The notes under the pieces are model-generated. The model saw only the letters and a program-made list of their open reading frames with translations, was not told the DNA's origin and ran no database searches. A stretch of DNA of 53,310 bases from Maribacter sp. (GTDB lineage: Bacteria; Bacteroidota; Bacteroidia; Flavobacteriales; Flavobacteriaceae): assembly GCA_020629415.1 (NCBI GenBank), contig JAHDDL010000027.1, forward strand, positions 1-53,310, read 5' to 3'. A program made the translations under genes and the position numbers. Of this stretch, positions 1-9,715 are shown in pieces. How positions within the stretch are numbered: position 1 is the first letter of the stretch; every line of letters starts with the position of its first letter.

Positions 1-72
1 CACACTAGCACACTAGCACACTAGCACACTAGCACACTAGCACACTAGCACACTAACACACTAACACACTAA
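1..72. repeat. 8-bp tandem repeat array, cut by window edge
   Basis: Nine consecutive 8-bp units: six copies of CACACTAG followed by three of CACACTAA. The array begins at base 1, so its true length is unknown. It ends 4 bases before the stop codon (77-79) of the minus-strand isomerase gene and would therefore be transcribed as that gene's 3' untranslated region. The single-base variant is confined to the units nearest the gene. Such arrays usually vary in copy number by slippage; no function can be read from it. Confidence 0.95.
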
Positions 73-76
73 CGAA

Positions 77-946
77 CTACACATCACAAATAGTGACACC
101 TTGTTTTAGAGCATCAATTTTGTTTTCCCAGCTAGGTACGAATTCTTGTGCAACGTGGCCTTTGTAGCCCGTCTTTAAAATAGCCTTCATCACTGCAGGG
201 TAGAAAATTTCTTGAGTTTCATCTATTTCATGTCTTCCAGGGTTTCCTCCGGTATGATAATGACCGTAATATTGGTGGTAATTTTCAATGTTTCTAATAA
301 TATCACCTTCCATTATTTGCATATGGTAAATATCATATAAGAGCTTAAAATGTTCAGAACCAATAGCTTCACAAAGAGATACGCCCCATTCAGAAGTATC
401 GCACATATAGTCTTTGTGGTCAACTTTACTGTTCAGAAGTTCCATTTGTAAAACAACGCCGTGCTTCTCTGCCAAAGGCATTAATTTTTTCAGTCCAATG
501 GCACAATTGCGCAATCCTACTAAGTCGTTCATTCCATTTCTATTGCCACTAAAACAGATGAGGTTGGTATAACCAGCCTCGGCTACCAAAGGAATAACAC
601 GTTCGTAGTCTGCAATTAATTCATCGTGTAAAGAAAGGTCGTTAAAGCCCTTTGTAATTCCCATGCCGGCGCCCCAACACATAGAGGCATGGATGTTATA
701 TTTTTTTAAAAGCGGAAATTCATCTGGTCCTACAAGGTCTATTGATCGTATATCCAGTTCCACTAAATTTTTAAGAAAATCCTCAAAAGGAATGCTTCCA
801 TAGCACCAATAACAAACACTATGGTTAATATTGTATTTTAATTTGGCGGTTGCCGCAGTTTTGGTATTGTTCGCCATTGCCGCAGATGTAGTTAACAGAC
901 CAACGGACGCGGCGGCCGAGGTACCAATAAAATTTCTTCTTTTCAT
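77..946 (-). CDS. Hydroxypyruvate isomerase-like TIM-barrel protein, Tat-exported
   Basis: 289 aa. The N-terminus carries a twin-arginine signal (RRNFIG at residues 3-8, then a small-residue hydrophobic stretch to about 24), so the folded protein is probably exported to the periplasm. The rest is a xylose-isomerase-like TIM barrel. Segment YDIYHMQIMEGD (204-215) and the GRHE segment (237-240) resemble the Hyi branch. Glu169, Asp205, His231 and Glu268 sit where divalent-metal ligands are expected (inference from the fold). The family interconverts hydroxypyruvate and tartronate semialdehyde or related ketoses, but many exported Bacteroidota members are uncharacterised, so the substrate is open. 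The gene stands alone, divergent from the DUF3820 gene across 49 bp. The stop codon is followed directly by a tandem repeat. Confidence 0.8.
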   Translation of the reverse strand: MKRRNFIGTSAAASVGLLTTSAAMANNTKTAATAKLKYNINHSVCYWCYGSIPFEDFLKNLVELDIRSIDLVGPDEFPLLKKYNIHASMCWGAGMGITKGFNDLSLHDELIADYERVIPLVAEAGYTNLICFSGNRNGMNDLVGLRNCAIGLKKLMPLAEKHGVVLQMELLNSKVDHKDYMCDTSEWGVSLCEAIGSEHFKLLYDIYHMQIMEGDIIRNIENYHQYYGHYHTGGNPGRHEIDETQEIFYPAVMKAILKTGYKGHVAQEFVPSWENKIDALKQGVTICDV

Positions 947-995
947 GTTGTTTTGAGATGTTGATTTTTTAAAGATAATTTTTTTAGATTAAAAA

Positions 996-1238
996 ATGGA
1001 AATTAATCCTGATAAGGAAAAATTAATAGAATTGGCACATTACCGTATGCCATTTGGTAAATATAAGGGTAGGTTTTTGGTAGATTTACCAGAGCCTTAC
1101 TTGGTTTGGTTTCAACAAAAAGGATTTCCTGATGGTAAATTGGGAGATTTGTTGCAATCTATGCTAGAAATTAAAACAAACGGTCTAGAATCGATAATTC
1201 GGAAAATACAAAAACATTTTCCTAAGGAAACCCGTTAA
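996..1238 (+). CDS. DUF3820 family small protein
   Basis: 80 aa, soluble, no signal peptide. The segment MPFGKYKGRFLVDLPEPYL (residues 18-36) is the hallmark of the DUF3820 family (Pfam name: putative quorum-sensing-regulated virulence factor). Length is normal for the family. A helical C-terminal part with basic residues follows (residues 45-80). Molecular function is unknown. It lies 50 bp upstream of pyrG, which has its own promoter match between the two genes, so co-transcription is not required. Confidence 0.8.
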   Translation: MEINPDKEKLIELAHYRMPFGKYKGRFLVDLPEPYLVWFQQKGFPDGKLGDLLQSMLEIKTNGLESIIRKIQKHFPKETR

Positions 1239-1263
1239 GTTCTCACCTCAATTTGTAACTTTG
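1235..1263 (+). promoter_or_regulatory. Candidate Bacteroidota promoter for pyrG
   Basis: Exact match to the -7 element TANNTTTG (TAACTTTG, 1256-1263) with a TTA triplet 18 bp upstream (1235-1237) in place of the usual -33 TTG. Predicted transcription start is about 1269, leaving a leader near 20 nt. No CTP-attenuation hairpin is visible in so short a leader. Confidence 0.5.
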
Positions 1264-1273
1264 TGTCCCGTAA

Positions 1274-2926
<1,653 letters not shown>

Positions 2927-2942
2927 ACATGATATTTGGACA

Positions 2943-2950
2943 TATATTTG
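2943..2950 (+). promoter_or_regulatory. Candidate -7 element for yidC
   Basis: TATATTTG, an exact match to TANNTTTG, 46 bp before the yidC start. No TTG is found at the normal -33 distance, so this is a half-site and could be chance in AT-rich DNA. Confidence 0.4.
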
Positions 2951-2995
2951 CTTTCTTAAAAATTCAAAATATTCCCAATTAATTAGAAATACCAC

Positions 2996-4849
2996 ATGGA
3001 AGAAAAGAAATTTGATGTACAATCCATCATAGGCTTTGTGCTTATTTTTGGAATACTCATCTTTATGTTTTACCAAAATCAGCCAACCCCGGAAGAGATA
3101 GAGGCAGAAAAGGCAAAGCAAGAACAAGTAGAGGCTGCGAAGGCATCAGAAAATTCAGAAACTGAAACTGTTATTAATGATGTACCGCAATTAGATTTAA
3201 AAGATTCTACTGCAGTTGCCAATTACCAAGGAAAAATTGGTGCTTTTGGTTTTGCAAAACCTTCTAACGACATTACTACTTTTGAGAATGAAGTTCTATT
3301 ACTAAAGATCAGCAACAAAGGTGGGCAGATTGTAGAAGCGAAAATGAAACAATTTGTTACTTATGATTCTGTGCCGGTGTATTTGGTAAAAGATGGTAAT
3401 GCTTCATTTGGTTTAGATTTTGCGACATCTGATAATAGAATGTTGAATACTCAAGATCTATACTTTGAGCCTACAATGTCAAATGACAATGGTAACAAGG
3501 TGTTATCATTGAAGGCAAAAACATCTAATAGTCAATATTTAGAATATAGATATGTTATTAAACCGAACGACTATTTGGTAGATTTTACCATTAAGTCTAA
3601 GGGTTTGGATAATGTTATCAGTACTAGTAAACCAGTAACTTTAGATTGGAAATTAAAAGGTATACGCCACTCAAAAAGTATTGAGTATGAGAATAGGTAT
3701 ACACGATTGACCTATAATCATGAAGATGGTAAAATTAGCAAATTGTCTGAAGGAAGTGATGATGAGGAAACTGAAGAAGATATAAAGTGGATCTCTTATA
3801 GACAGCATTTTTTTAGTAGTATTCTAGCGGCAGATGAGCCTTTTAAAAATGGTGATTTAACATCTGTAAATTTAGTTGAGGAGGAAAGTAGAACTTTCGG
3901 TTTCACAAAAAAGTATGGTTCAAAGTTAGCGGTAGATTTAGAAGGTGGAGAGCTATCTAAAGATTTACATTGGTATTTTGGCCCTACTGATGTTGATACC
4001 TTATCTAAGTACGAGGATTTAGGTCTGGTAGATTCCATTCCTTTTGGCTGGGGAATATTCGGTTGGATCAACCGTTACTTTTTCACCCCATTTTATAGTT
4101 TGATCAGTTCGTATTTTCCTTATGGTATTGCCATTGTAATTATGACGATATTGGTACGTTTGGCAATGTCGCCGGTAACTTATAAGTCATACCTGTCCCA
4201 GGCAAAAATGAAGGTTTTAAAACCGGAAATTACGGAGCTAGGGGAGAAGTATAAGGATAATGCGATGAAAAAGCAGCAAGAAACCATGAAATTGTATGGT
4301 AAAGCAGGGGTAAGTCCTATGAGCGGTTGTATACCAGCGGTAATACAAATGCCAATTTTCTATGCACTGTTCATGTTTTTCCCCACATCGTTCGCATTAC
4401 GCCAAAAACCATTTTTATGGGCAGATGACCTTTCTTCTTTTGATACTATTTATCAATTTCCAGAAGGATTCTCTATTCCATTCTATGGCGATCATGTTAG
4501 TTTATTTCCAATTTTGGCTTCTATAGCTATATTCTTTTACATGAATATGACTACGGGTCAGAATATGCCAACGCAGCCAGGTATGCCCAACATGAAATTT
4601 ATCATGTACTTAATGCCGTTTATGATGTTGTTTTTCTTTAATAATTACGCAAGTGGTCTTAGTTTGTATTACTTTGTATCTAACCTTATTACCATAGGTA
4701 TAATGTTGGTGATCAAGAATGTTATTATAGATAATGATAAGATTCATGCGCAGATACAGGAGAACAAGAAGAAACCCAAGAAAGAAAATAAGTTCCAAAA
4801 GAAAATGCGCGAAATGATGGAACAAGCAGAAGCGCAGAAAAAAAATTAA
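2996..4849 (+). CDS. yidC: Membrane protein insertase YidC
   Basis: 617 aa, the long Gram-negative type. It inserts and folds inner-membrane proteins alone or with SecYEG. An N-terminal anchor helix (about 10-26) is followed by an acidic/Gln-rich linker and a large periplasmic beta domain (about 90-345). The conserved five-helix insertase core follows (from about 365), containing the family segment near RLAMSPVTYKSYLSQAKM and a following cytoplasmic hairpin with MKKQQETMKLY. The C-terminal tail is very Lys-rich, typical for ribosome contact. Transcribed after pyrG; a strong palindromic terminator follows at 4876-4905. Confidence 0.97.
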   Translation: MEEKKFDVQSIIGFVLIFGILIFMFYQNQPTPEEIEAEKAKQEQVEAAKASENSETETVINDVPQLDLKDSTAVANYQGKIGAFGFAKPSNDITTFENEVLLLKISNKGGQIVEAKMKQFVTYDSVPVYLVKDGNASFGLDFATSDNRMLNTQDLYFEPTMSNDNGNKVLSLKAKTSNSQYLEYRYVIKPNDYLVDFTIKSKGLDNVISTSKPVTLDWKLKGIRHSKSIEYENRYTRLTYNHEDGKISKLSEGSDDEETEEDIKWISYRQHFFSSILAADEPFKNGDLTSVNLVEEESRTFGFTKKYGSKLAVDLEGGELSKDLHWYFGPTDVDTLSKYEDLGLVDSIPFGWGIFGWINRYFFTPFYSLISSYFPYGIAIVIMTILVRLAMSPVTYKSYLSQAKMKVLKPEITELGEKYKDNAMKKQQETMKLYGKAGVSPMSGCIPAVIQMPIFYALFMFFPTSFALRQKPFLWADDLSSFDTIYQFPEGFSIPFYGDHVSLFPILASIAIFFYMNMTTGQNMPTQPGMPNMKFIMYLMPFMMLFFFNNYASGLSLYYFVSNLITIGIMLVIKNVIIDNDKIHAQIQENKKKPKKENKFQKKMREMMEQAEAQKKN

Positions 4850-4875
4850 AAATAAACTTCTGATAATAGTAAATA

Positions 4876-4905
4876 AAAAGCCCTTTCAAATTTGAAAGGG
4901 CTTTT
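4876..4905. terminator. Bidirectional intrinsic terminator after yidC
   Basis: Perfect 30-bp palindrome with arms AAAAGCCCTTTCAAA and its complement, an A-tract on the left and a T-tract on the right. It lies 27 bp after the yidC stop and can act on both strands of the convergent yidC/FAS1 interval. Confidence 0.9.
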
Positions 4906-5049
4906 GCCATTGGTTAAGGCTTGGTTTGGTAAGATTTGGGATGTTAAAGATGTAATTGAATTAAAGTTTTATAAAAAGTAAGTTGTAAAGGGTGGGTTAT
5001 TGTATGTTAAAAGAGTCTGTACTGATGTTAGCAGAAATTGGACATAAAA

Positions 5050-5075
5050 AAACCTTCTAGAATTCTAGAAGGTTT
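5050..5075 (-). terminator. Intrinsic terminator of the FAS1 lipoprotein gene
   Basis: Perfect 26-bp palindrome (arms AAACCTTCTAGAA and complement) 21 bp downstream of the minus-strand FAS1 gene, followed on that strand by a run of T residues. Confidence 0.85.
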
Positions 5076-5095
5076 AAAAAATGGAGAAATATTTT

Positions 5096-7123
5096 TTAAT
5101 GTAAAGCGTCAATAGCTGCTTGTGGTAAAAGTACCTTGTTGATTACATGTACAACACCGTTGCTAGCCTCAACATCGGCAATAACAACTGATGCATTGTC
5201 CTCGCTTGCATCCTCTACATGTACGGTACCGTCTTTAATATTAATACCTACATTTTCACCTTGTACAGTTCCTATAGTTTGACCATCACTTAAATCCGTA
5301 GAAAAAGCAGCTGTTCCAGATACTACGTGAAAAGTTAAAATAGTAGTCAATAATTCTTTTTCGGCTTCGGTATCAAAATCAGCAATACTATTATAATTTT
5401 CACCTAAAGCATCCAATAAGGCTACAAAGGCATCATTAGTTGGTGCAAAAACGGTAAATGGACCGTCACCACTTAAGGTTTCAACCAATCCGGCATCTGC
5501 TTGTCCTAATGCATCGACCAAAACACTAAGGTCATCTGTATCAACTGCAATTTCAACAATAGTTCTTAGACTCATCGCCGCCAACATGTCTAACACTTCT
5601 TGAGGTAAAATTACTTTATCGATAACGTGAACAACACCATTGGTGGCAGAAACGTCCGCTAAGGCAACGTTGGCGTTGGTTTCTGTAGCATCCATAATTT
5701 CAACTCCATTATCTGTCAATGCAATACTAATAGTTTCACCTTGCACGGTTTCTATAACTTGACCATTGCTTAAATCAGTGGAGAAGGCAGAAACACCCGC
5801 TACTACATGATAGGTAAGAACTTTCGTCAATAATGCTTTTTCCTCATCTGTATCAAAATCAGCAACGCTGTTAAAATCATCGCCAAGAGTTTCTAATAAT
5901 GCTACAAAGGCTGCATTCGTGGGGGCAAAAACTGTGAAAGGTCCCTCACTGTTCAATGTTTCTACTAAGCCTGCATCTGCTTGTATCAATGCTTCTACCA
6001 GTAAACTTAAGTCATCGGTTGCAACTGCTGTGTCAACAATTGTCTTCAATTGTAAACTTGTAACAAAATCAATAGCTGCTTGTGGTAATAACACTTTGTC
6101 AATAGTATGTGCAACACCGTTAGATGCCATAATATCTACACCTGTAATATTTGCGTTTGTGTCTGAAGCATCACCGATCACAAAAGTATCTCCAGAAGAT
6201 ATTATTTCAACACTGTTGTTCTCAAATGCAGTAGCTACTTGACCTGCGGCCAAATCGGTAGATTTTACTTCTGCGGCAACCACATGAAACAACAATATGT
6301 TTTTTAGCAAGGCAATTTCCTCATCCGTATCAAAATCATCAAGGCTATTATAGTCGTCGCCTAAAACCTCTAACAATGCTACAAAGGCATCATCTGTAGG
6401 TGCAAATACGGTAAATGGTCCATCAGAACTTAAAGTAGCGACTAAATCAGCCTTAATTACCGCTGCCTCTAAAAGGGATAAAGGTTCGGTAGCTACAACA
6501 ATATCTACCAATGTGCCATTTTCTTCAGGCATTTCCTCTCCGTTCAAAGCATCTATAATAGCTTGTGGTAGTAATACTTTATCAATAACATGAACAACTC
6601 CATTACTGGCCTCTACATCTGCAATAACAACTTTGGCATCGATTTCCGTTGCATCATCAATAAAAACATCACCATCAATATTAATGGTTAAATCTTCACC
6701 TTGTACCGTAGTGACCATCATACCGTTAGATAGATCAGAAGAACTAGCTGCAACACCTGCAACTACATGATACGTTAATATTGAAGTTAAGATCGCTCTC
6801 TCTTCGTCCGTATCAAAATCTGCCAAAGTATCAAAATCATCTAATTGATTCAATAGTTCGGTAAAGGCGTCATTGGTCGGTGCAAAAACGGTAAAAGGAC
6901 CGTCGCCGCTTAATGTGCCTACTAAATCAGTGCCTTCTGAGTTGTCAGCAGTAGTAAGGGCAGAAACCAAAGAAGAAAGTGCATCTTCTGCCTGTGCCGT
7001 TTCAACGATAGTCAAATCATTGGCGGCCATAGGTTCCACATCATCATCGTTACTACAAGACCATGTAATCATGGTAATGGAGAGCAACAACATAAAATTT
7101 CTTAGTTGTAACATTTTTTTCAT
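5096..7123 (-). CDS. Lipoprotein with four fasciclin (FAS1) domains
   Basis: 675 aa. A lipoprotein signal ends in TWSC (Cys23) followed by an Asp-rich stretch, which predicts a lipid anchor. Four tandem FAS1 domains lie at about 37-193, 203-352, 357-510 and 515-675. Each repeats the H1-type motif GPFTVFAPT-x2-AF, a middle segment of the type LTYHVVAG, and a C-terminal segment like SNGVVHVIDKVLLPQ. FAS1 domains mediate cell adhesion or matrix contact, so a surface adhesion or biofilm role is likely (inference). The repeats are similar to one another throughout, suggesting internal duplication. The gene is monocistronic, flanked by a terminator and a 305-bp upstream gap. Confidence 0.93.
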   Translation of the reverse strand: MKKMLQLRNFMLLLSITMITWSCSNDDDVEPMAANDLTIVETAQAEDALSSLVSALTTADNSEGTDLVGTLSGDGPFTVFAPTNDAFTELLNQLDDFDTLADFDTDEERAILTSILTYHVVAGVAASSSDLSNGMMVTTVQGEDLTINIDGDVFIDDATEIDAKVVIADVEASNGVVHVIDKVLLPQAIIDALNGEEMPEENGTLVDIVVATEPLSLLEAAVIKADLVATLSSDGPFTVFAPTDDAFVALLEVLGDDYNSLDDFDTDEEIALLKNILLFHVVAAEVKSTDLAAGQVATAFENNSVEIISSGDTFVIGDASDTNANITGVDIMASNGVAHTIDKVLLPQAAIDFVTSLQLKTIVDTAVATDDLSLLVEALIQADAGLVETLNSEGPFTVFAPTNAAFVALLETLGDDFNSVADFDTDEEKALLTKVLTYHVVAGVSAFSTDLSNGQVIETVQGETISIALTDNGVEIMDATETNANVALADVSATNGVVHVIDKVILPQEVLDMLAAMSLRTIVEIAVDTDDLSVLVDALGQADAGLVETLSGDGPFTVFAPTNDAFVALLDALGENYNSIADFDTEAEKELLTTILTFHVVSGTAAFSTDLSDGQTIGTVQGENVGINIKDGTVHVEDASEDNASVVIADVEASNGVVHVINKVLLPQAAIDALH

Positions 7124-7428
7124 AACTGTGTTTTTAAAGATTGTTTAATTAAAAATGAAAGATGTTTAACATTATATACTATAAATTACATTTATGGTAT
7201 TAAAACATCTACAATGCTAAAAATACAATAGATATTTATTGTTTAACTAATTTTTAAAAAAGTTTAACAAAATATTTTTAACTCAAAAGAATTACGAATT
7301 CAAAAAAAAGGTTTTCAGATATCTGTTTTTACTAAGGTTATTGTCAAAGGTTTACATGAAAAGTGCCGATGTAAAAAAAGAAGGTTTGAATTGAAATTTT
7401 GTAATTTTGTTGCAACCAAGATGAAGAG
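7124..7428. other. Intergenic region between divergent FAS1 and mnmA genes
   Basis: 305 bp, very AT-rich, no supportable gene. It holds a small inverted repeat (ACAATA at 7225-7230, TATTGT at 7237-7242) and, at its right end, the -7 element of mnmA. No exact TANNTTTG on the minus strand was found for the FAS1 gene, so its promoter is unidentified. Confidence 0.7.
7402..7409 (+). promoter_or_regulatory. Candidate -7 element for mnmA
   Basis: TAATTTTG matches TANNTTTG exactly, 19 bp before the mnmA start. The nearest TTG (7386-7388) is only 13 bp upstream, shorter than the usual spacing, so support is moderate. Confidence 0.45.
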
Positions 7429-8619
7429 ATGAAAAAAGTAGTAATAGGACTTTCTGGGGGAGTAGATTCAAGTGTAGCGGCATACCTTTTAAAAGAGCAA
7501 GGTTATGACGTTATTGGCCTGTTTATGAAGAATTGGCATGATGATTCGGTAACCATATCAGAAGAATGTCCGTGGTTAGAAGATAGTAACGATGCCTTGA
7601 TCGTTGCGGAGAAGTTGGGTATTCCATTTCAAACGGTTGATTTAAGTGCTGAATATAAAGAACGTATAGTTGACTACATGTTCAGGGAATATGAAATGGG
7701 GAGAACCCCAAACCCTGATGTGTTATGTAATAGGGAGATCAAATTTGATGTCTTTATGAAAATAGCTATGCAGCTTGGGGCAGATTATGTAGCTACGGGT
7801 CATTACTGTAGAAAAGGCACTATCAAAAATACTGACGGTACGGAAACCTATCAGTTATTGGCAGGGAATGATGGTAATAAAGATCAGTCTTACTTTTTAT
7901 GTCAATTATCGCAAGAGCAATTATCAAATACCTTATTTCCCATAGGGGAGTTGACCAAGCCACAGGTGAGGGAAATTGCTGGAAAAATGAATTTGATCAC
8001 TGCTGATAAAAAAGATTCTCAGGGTTTATGTTTTATTGGTAAAGTAAGATTGCCTGAATTTTTACAACAACAATTAAAGCCTAAGACCGGTAAAATTGTT
8101 GAGGTTCCTGCCGGGTTTGGTGCTTATGAACAAATAGCGCCAAGTTTCGACGATAAAAAATCAGAGTTGGCTTACTATGCGGAGAAACCGGTATATCATT
8201 TAAATGATGGTAAAGTAGTAGGTGAGCACCAAGGGGCACATTATTTTACCAAAGGGCAGCGTAAAGGTCTGCATGTTGGTGGAACAAAAGAACCTTTATT
8301 CGTAATTGATACTGATGTTAATGAGAATATCATTTATACAGGTCAAGGCAAGGCACACCCAGGTTTGTATAGAAGAACTTTGTTTGTAAAGGATGAAGAA
8401 ATACATTGGGTTCGTGAAGATTTGGCTTTGAAAATTGATGAGAAATTAGAGGTGAAAGCACGTATAAGATACCGACAAGAACTACAGGAAGCTACCATAT
8501 ATAGAGTAGAAGGTGGTATGTACGTAGATTTTAAGGAAATGCAATCTGCCATTACCGAAGGTCAGTTCGTAGCTTGGTATTTAGAAGATGACCTTATAGG
8601 GTCTGGGGTTATTTCTTAA
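7429..8619 (+). CDS. mnmA: tRNA-specific 2-thiouridylase MnmA
   Basis: 396 aa. The enzyme adds sulfur to C2 of the wobble uridine (U34) in tRNAs for Lys, Glu and Gln, using ATP and a persulfide relay. The PP-loop SGGVDSS is at residues 9-15. The catalytic cysteines are Cys100 in [11 protein letters not shown] and Cys201 in [10 protein letters not shown] tRNA-binding middle part and a C-terminal beta-barrel follow. Start chosen at the conserved [11 protein letters not shown]. The gene is alone, with a -7 element just upstream and no clear terminator in the 153 bp after it. Confidence 0.97.
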   Translation: MKKVVIGLSGGVDSSVAAYLLKEQGYDVIGLFMKNWHDDSVTISEECPWLEDSNDALIVAEKLGIPFQTVDLSAEYKERIVDYMFREYEMGRTPNPDVLCNREIKFDVFMKIAMQLGADYVATGHYCRKGTIKNTDGTETYQLLAGNDGNKDQSYFLCQLSQEQLSNTLFPIGELTKPQVREIAGKMNLITADKKDSQGLCFIGKVRLPEFLQQQLKPKTGKIVEVPAGFGAYEQIAPSFDDKKSELAYYAEKPVYHLNDGKVVGEHQGAHYFTKGQRKGLHVGGTKEPLFVIDTDVNENIIYTGQGKAHPGLYRRTLFVKDEEIHWVREDLALKIDEKLEVKARIRYRQELQEATIYRVEGGMYVDFKEMQSAITEGQFVAWYLEDDLIGSGVIS

Positions 8620-8772
8620 AATATATATGGCGTTATAGGAGGATTCATAATAATCAAAACTGTAACATATTATTCCATAGTAGGTAGTAGGGAGAATCAA
8701 TGCTTGCGTTGAAAATTATAATAACTATTGAATATAATCCTTTGGTGTTTTCCAGGGTAATTTACCTAGCTC

Positions 8773-9714
8773 ATGCAAAATAGAATTTCTGAACTTTTCA
8801 AAATAGAATTTCCAATAATTCAAGGAGGTATGATTTGGACCAGCGGATGGCGATTATCCAGTGCGGTGTCCAATGCTGGTGGTTTGGGAGTTATTGGTGC
8901 CGGTAGTATGTATCCGGATGTTTTACGCGAGCATATTCAAAAATGTAAAAAAGCGACTTCAAAACCTTTTGGAGTGAATATACCAATGTTGTATCCTGAT
9001 ATTGATAAATTGATGGATATTATTGTTGAGGAAAACGTCAAAATCGTATTTACATCAGCGGGAAACCCAAAAACGTGGACACCTTTTTTAAAGGAAAAAG
9101 GCATCACGGTTGTACATGTGGTCAGTAGTTTAAAGTTTGCTTTAAAGGCACAGGATGCGGGAGTAGATGCCATTGTAGCAGAAGGTTTTGAGGCAGGCGG
9201 GCATAATGGAAGGGATGAAACAACAACTATGGTTTTAATTCCGGCCGTTAAAGAGAAAATTCATATTCCCCTAATAGCCGCCGGTGGTATAGCAACTGGG
9301 AAAGCAATGTTGGCGGCAATGGTCTTAGGTGCAGATGCGGTGCAGGTTGGTAGTAGGTTTGTGGCAAGTGAAGAAGCATCTAACCATATGAACTTTAAAG
9401 AAGTTGTGGTTAAAGCCAAAGAAGGTGATACCCATTTGACGTTAAAGGAGCTTGCCCCTGTTAGACTAGTAAAGAACAAGTTCTATAATGATGTACAAAA
9501 AGCCTACGCTACAGGAGCAACCGTTGAAGAACTAAAAACTCTTTTAGGAAGGGGGCGTGCCAAAAAAGGTATGTTTTTAGGCGATTTAGAAGATGGCGAA
9601 CTAGAAATAGGTCAAGTATCTGCGTTGATAAATGATATAAAACCGGCTGGTGAAATTGTTAGGGCGCTGATGAAAGAGTTTAATGAGAGGAAAGCAGAAC
9701 TTTCCTCTCTATAG
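8773..9714 (+). CDS. FMN-dependent nitronate monooxygenase / FabK-like oxidoreductase
   Basis: 313 aa, a TIM-barrel flavoprotein. The N-terminus has the family signature of the type PIIQGGM (residues 15-21) and SNAGGLGVIGAG. The motif AEGFEAGGHNG, with a His thought to bind flavin or act as catalyst, and the phosphate-binding AAGGIATGKAM and GADAVQVGSRF segments are all present. The family covers nitronate monooxygenase and the enoyl-ACP reductase FabK; sequence features alone do not separate these, so substrate is uncertain. The stop codon is 1 nt from the stop of the convergent dehydrogenase gene, leaving no room for a terminator. Confidence 0.85.
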   Translation: MQNRISELFKIEFPIIQGGMIWTSGWRLSSAVSNAGGLGVIGAGSMYPDVLREHIQKCKKATSKPFGVNIPMLYPDIDKLMDIIVEENVKIVFTSAGNPKTWTPFLKEKGITVVHVVSSLKFALKAQDAGVDAIVAEGFEAGGHNGRDETTTMVLIPAVKEKIHIPLIAAGGIATGKAMLAAMVLGADAVQVGSRFVASEEASNHMNFKEVVVKAKEGDTHLTLKELAPVRLVKNKFYNDVQKAYATGATVEELKTLLGRGRAKKGMFLGDLEDGELEIGQVSALINDIKPAGEIVRALMKEFNERKAELSSL

Positions 9715-9715
9715 A

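Noticed and set aside
5919..6242. Open frame antisense to the FAS1 gene
   Set aside because: It is a shadow of the repeated FAS1 coding sequence with no family features or separate promoter.
8620..8772. Possible small RNA or riboswitch between mnmA and the nitronate monooxygenase gene
   Set aside because: Only a 6-bp imperfect hairpin is visible and no known motif could be matched.
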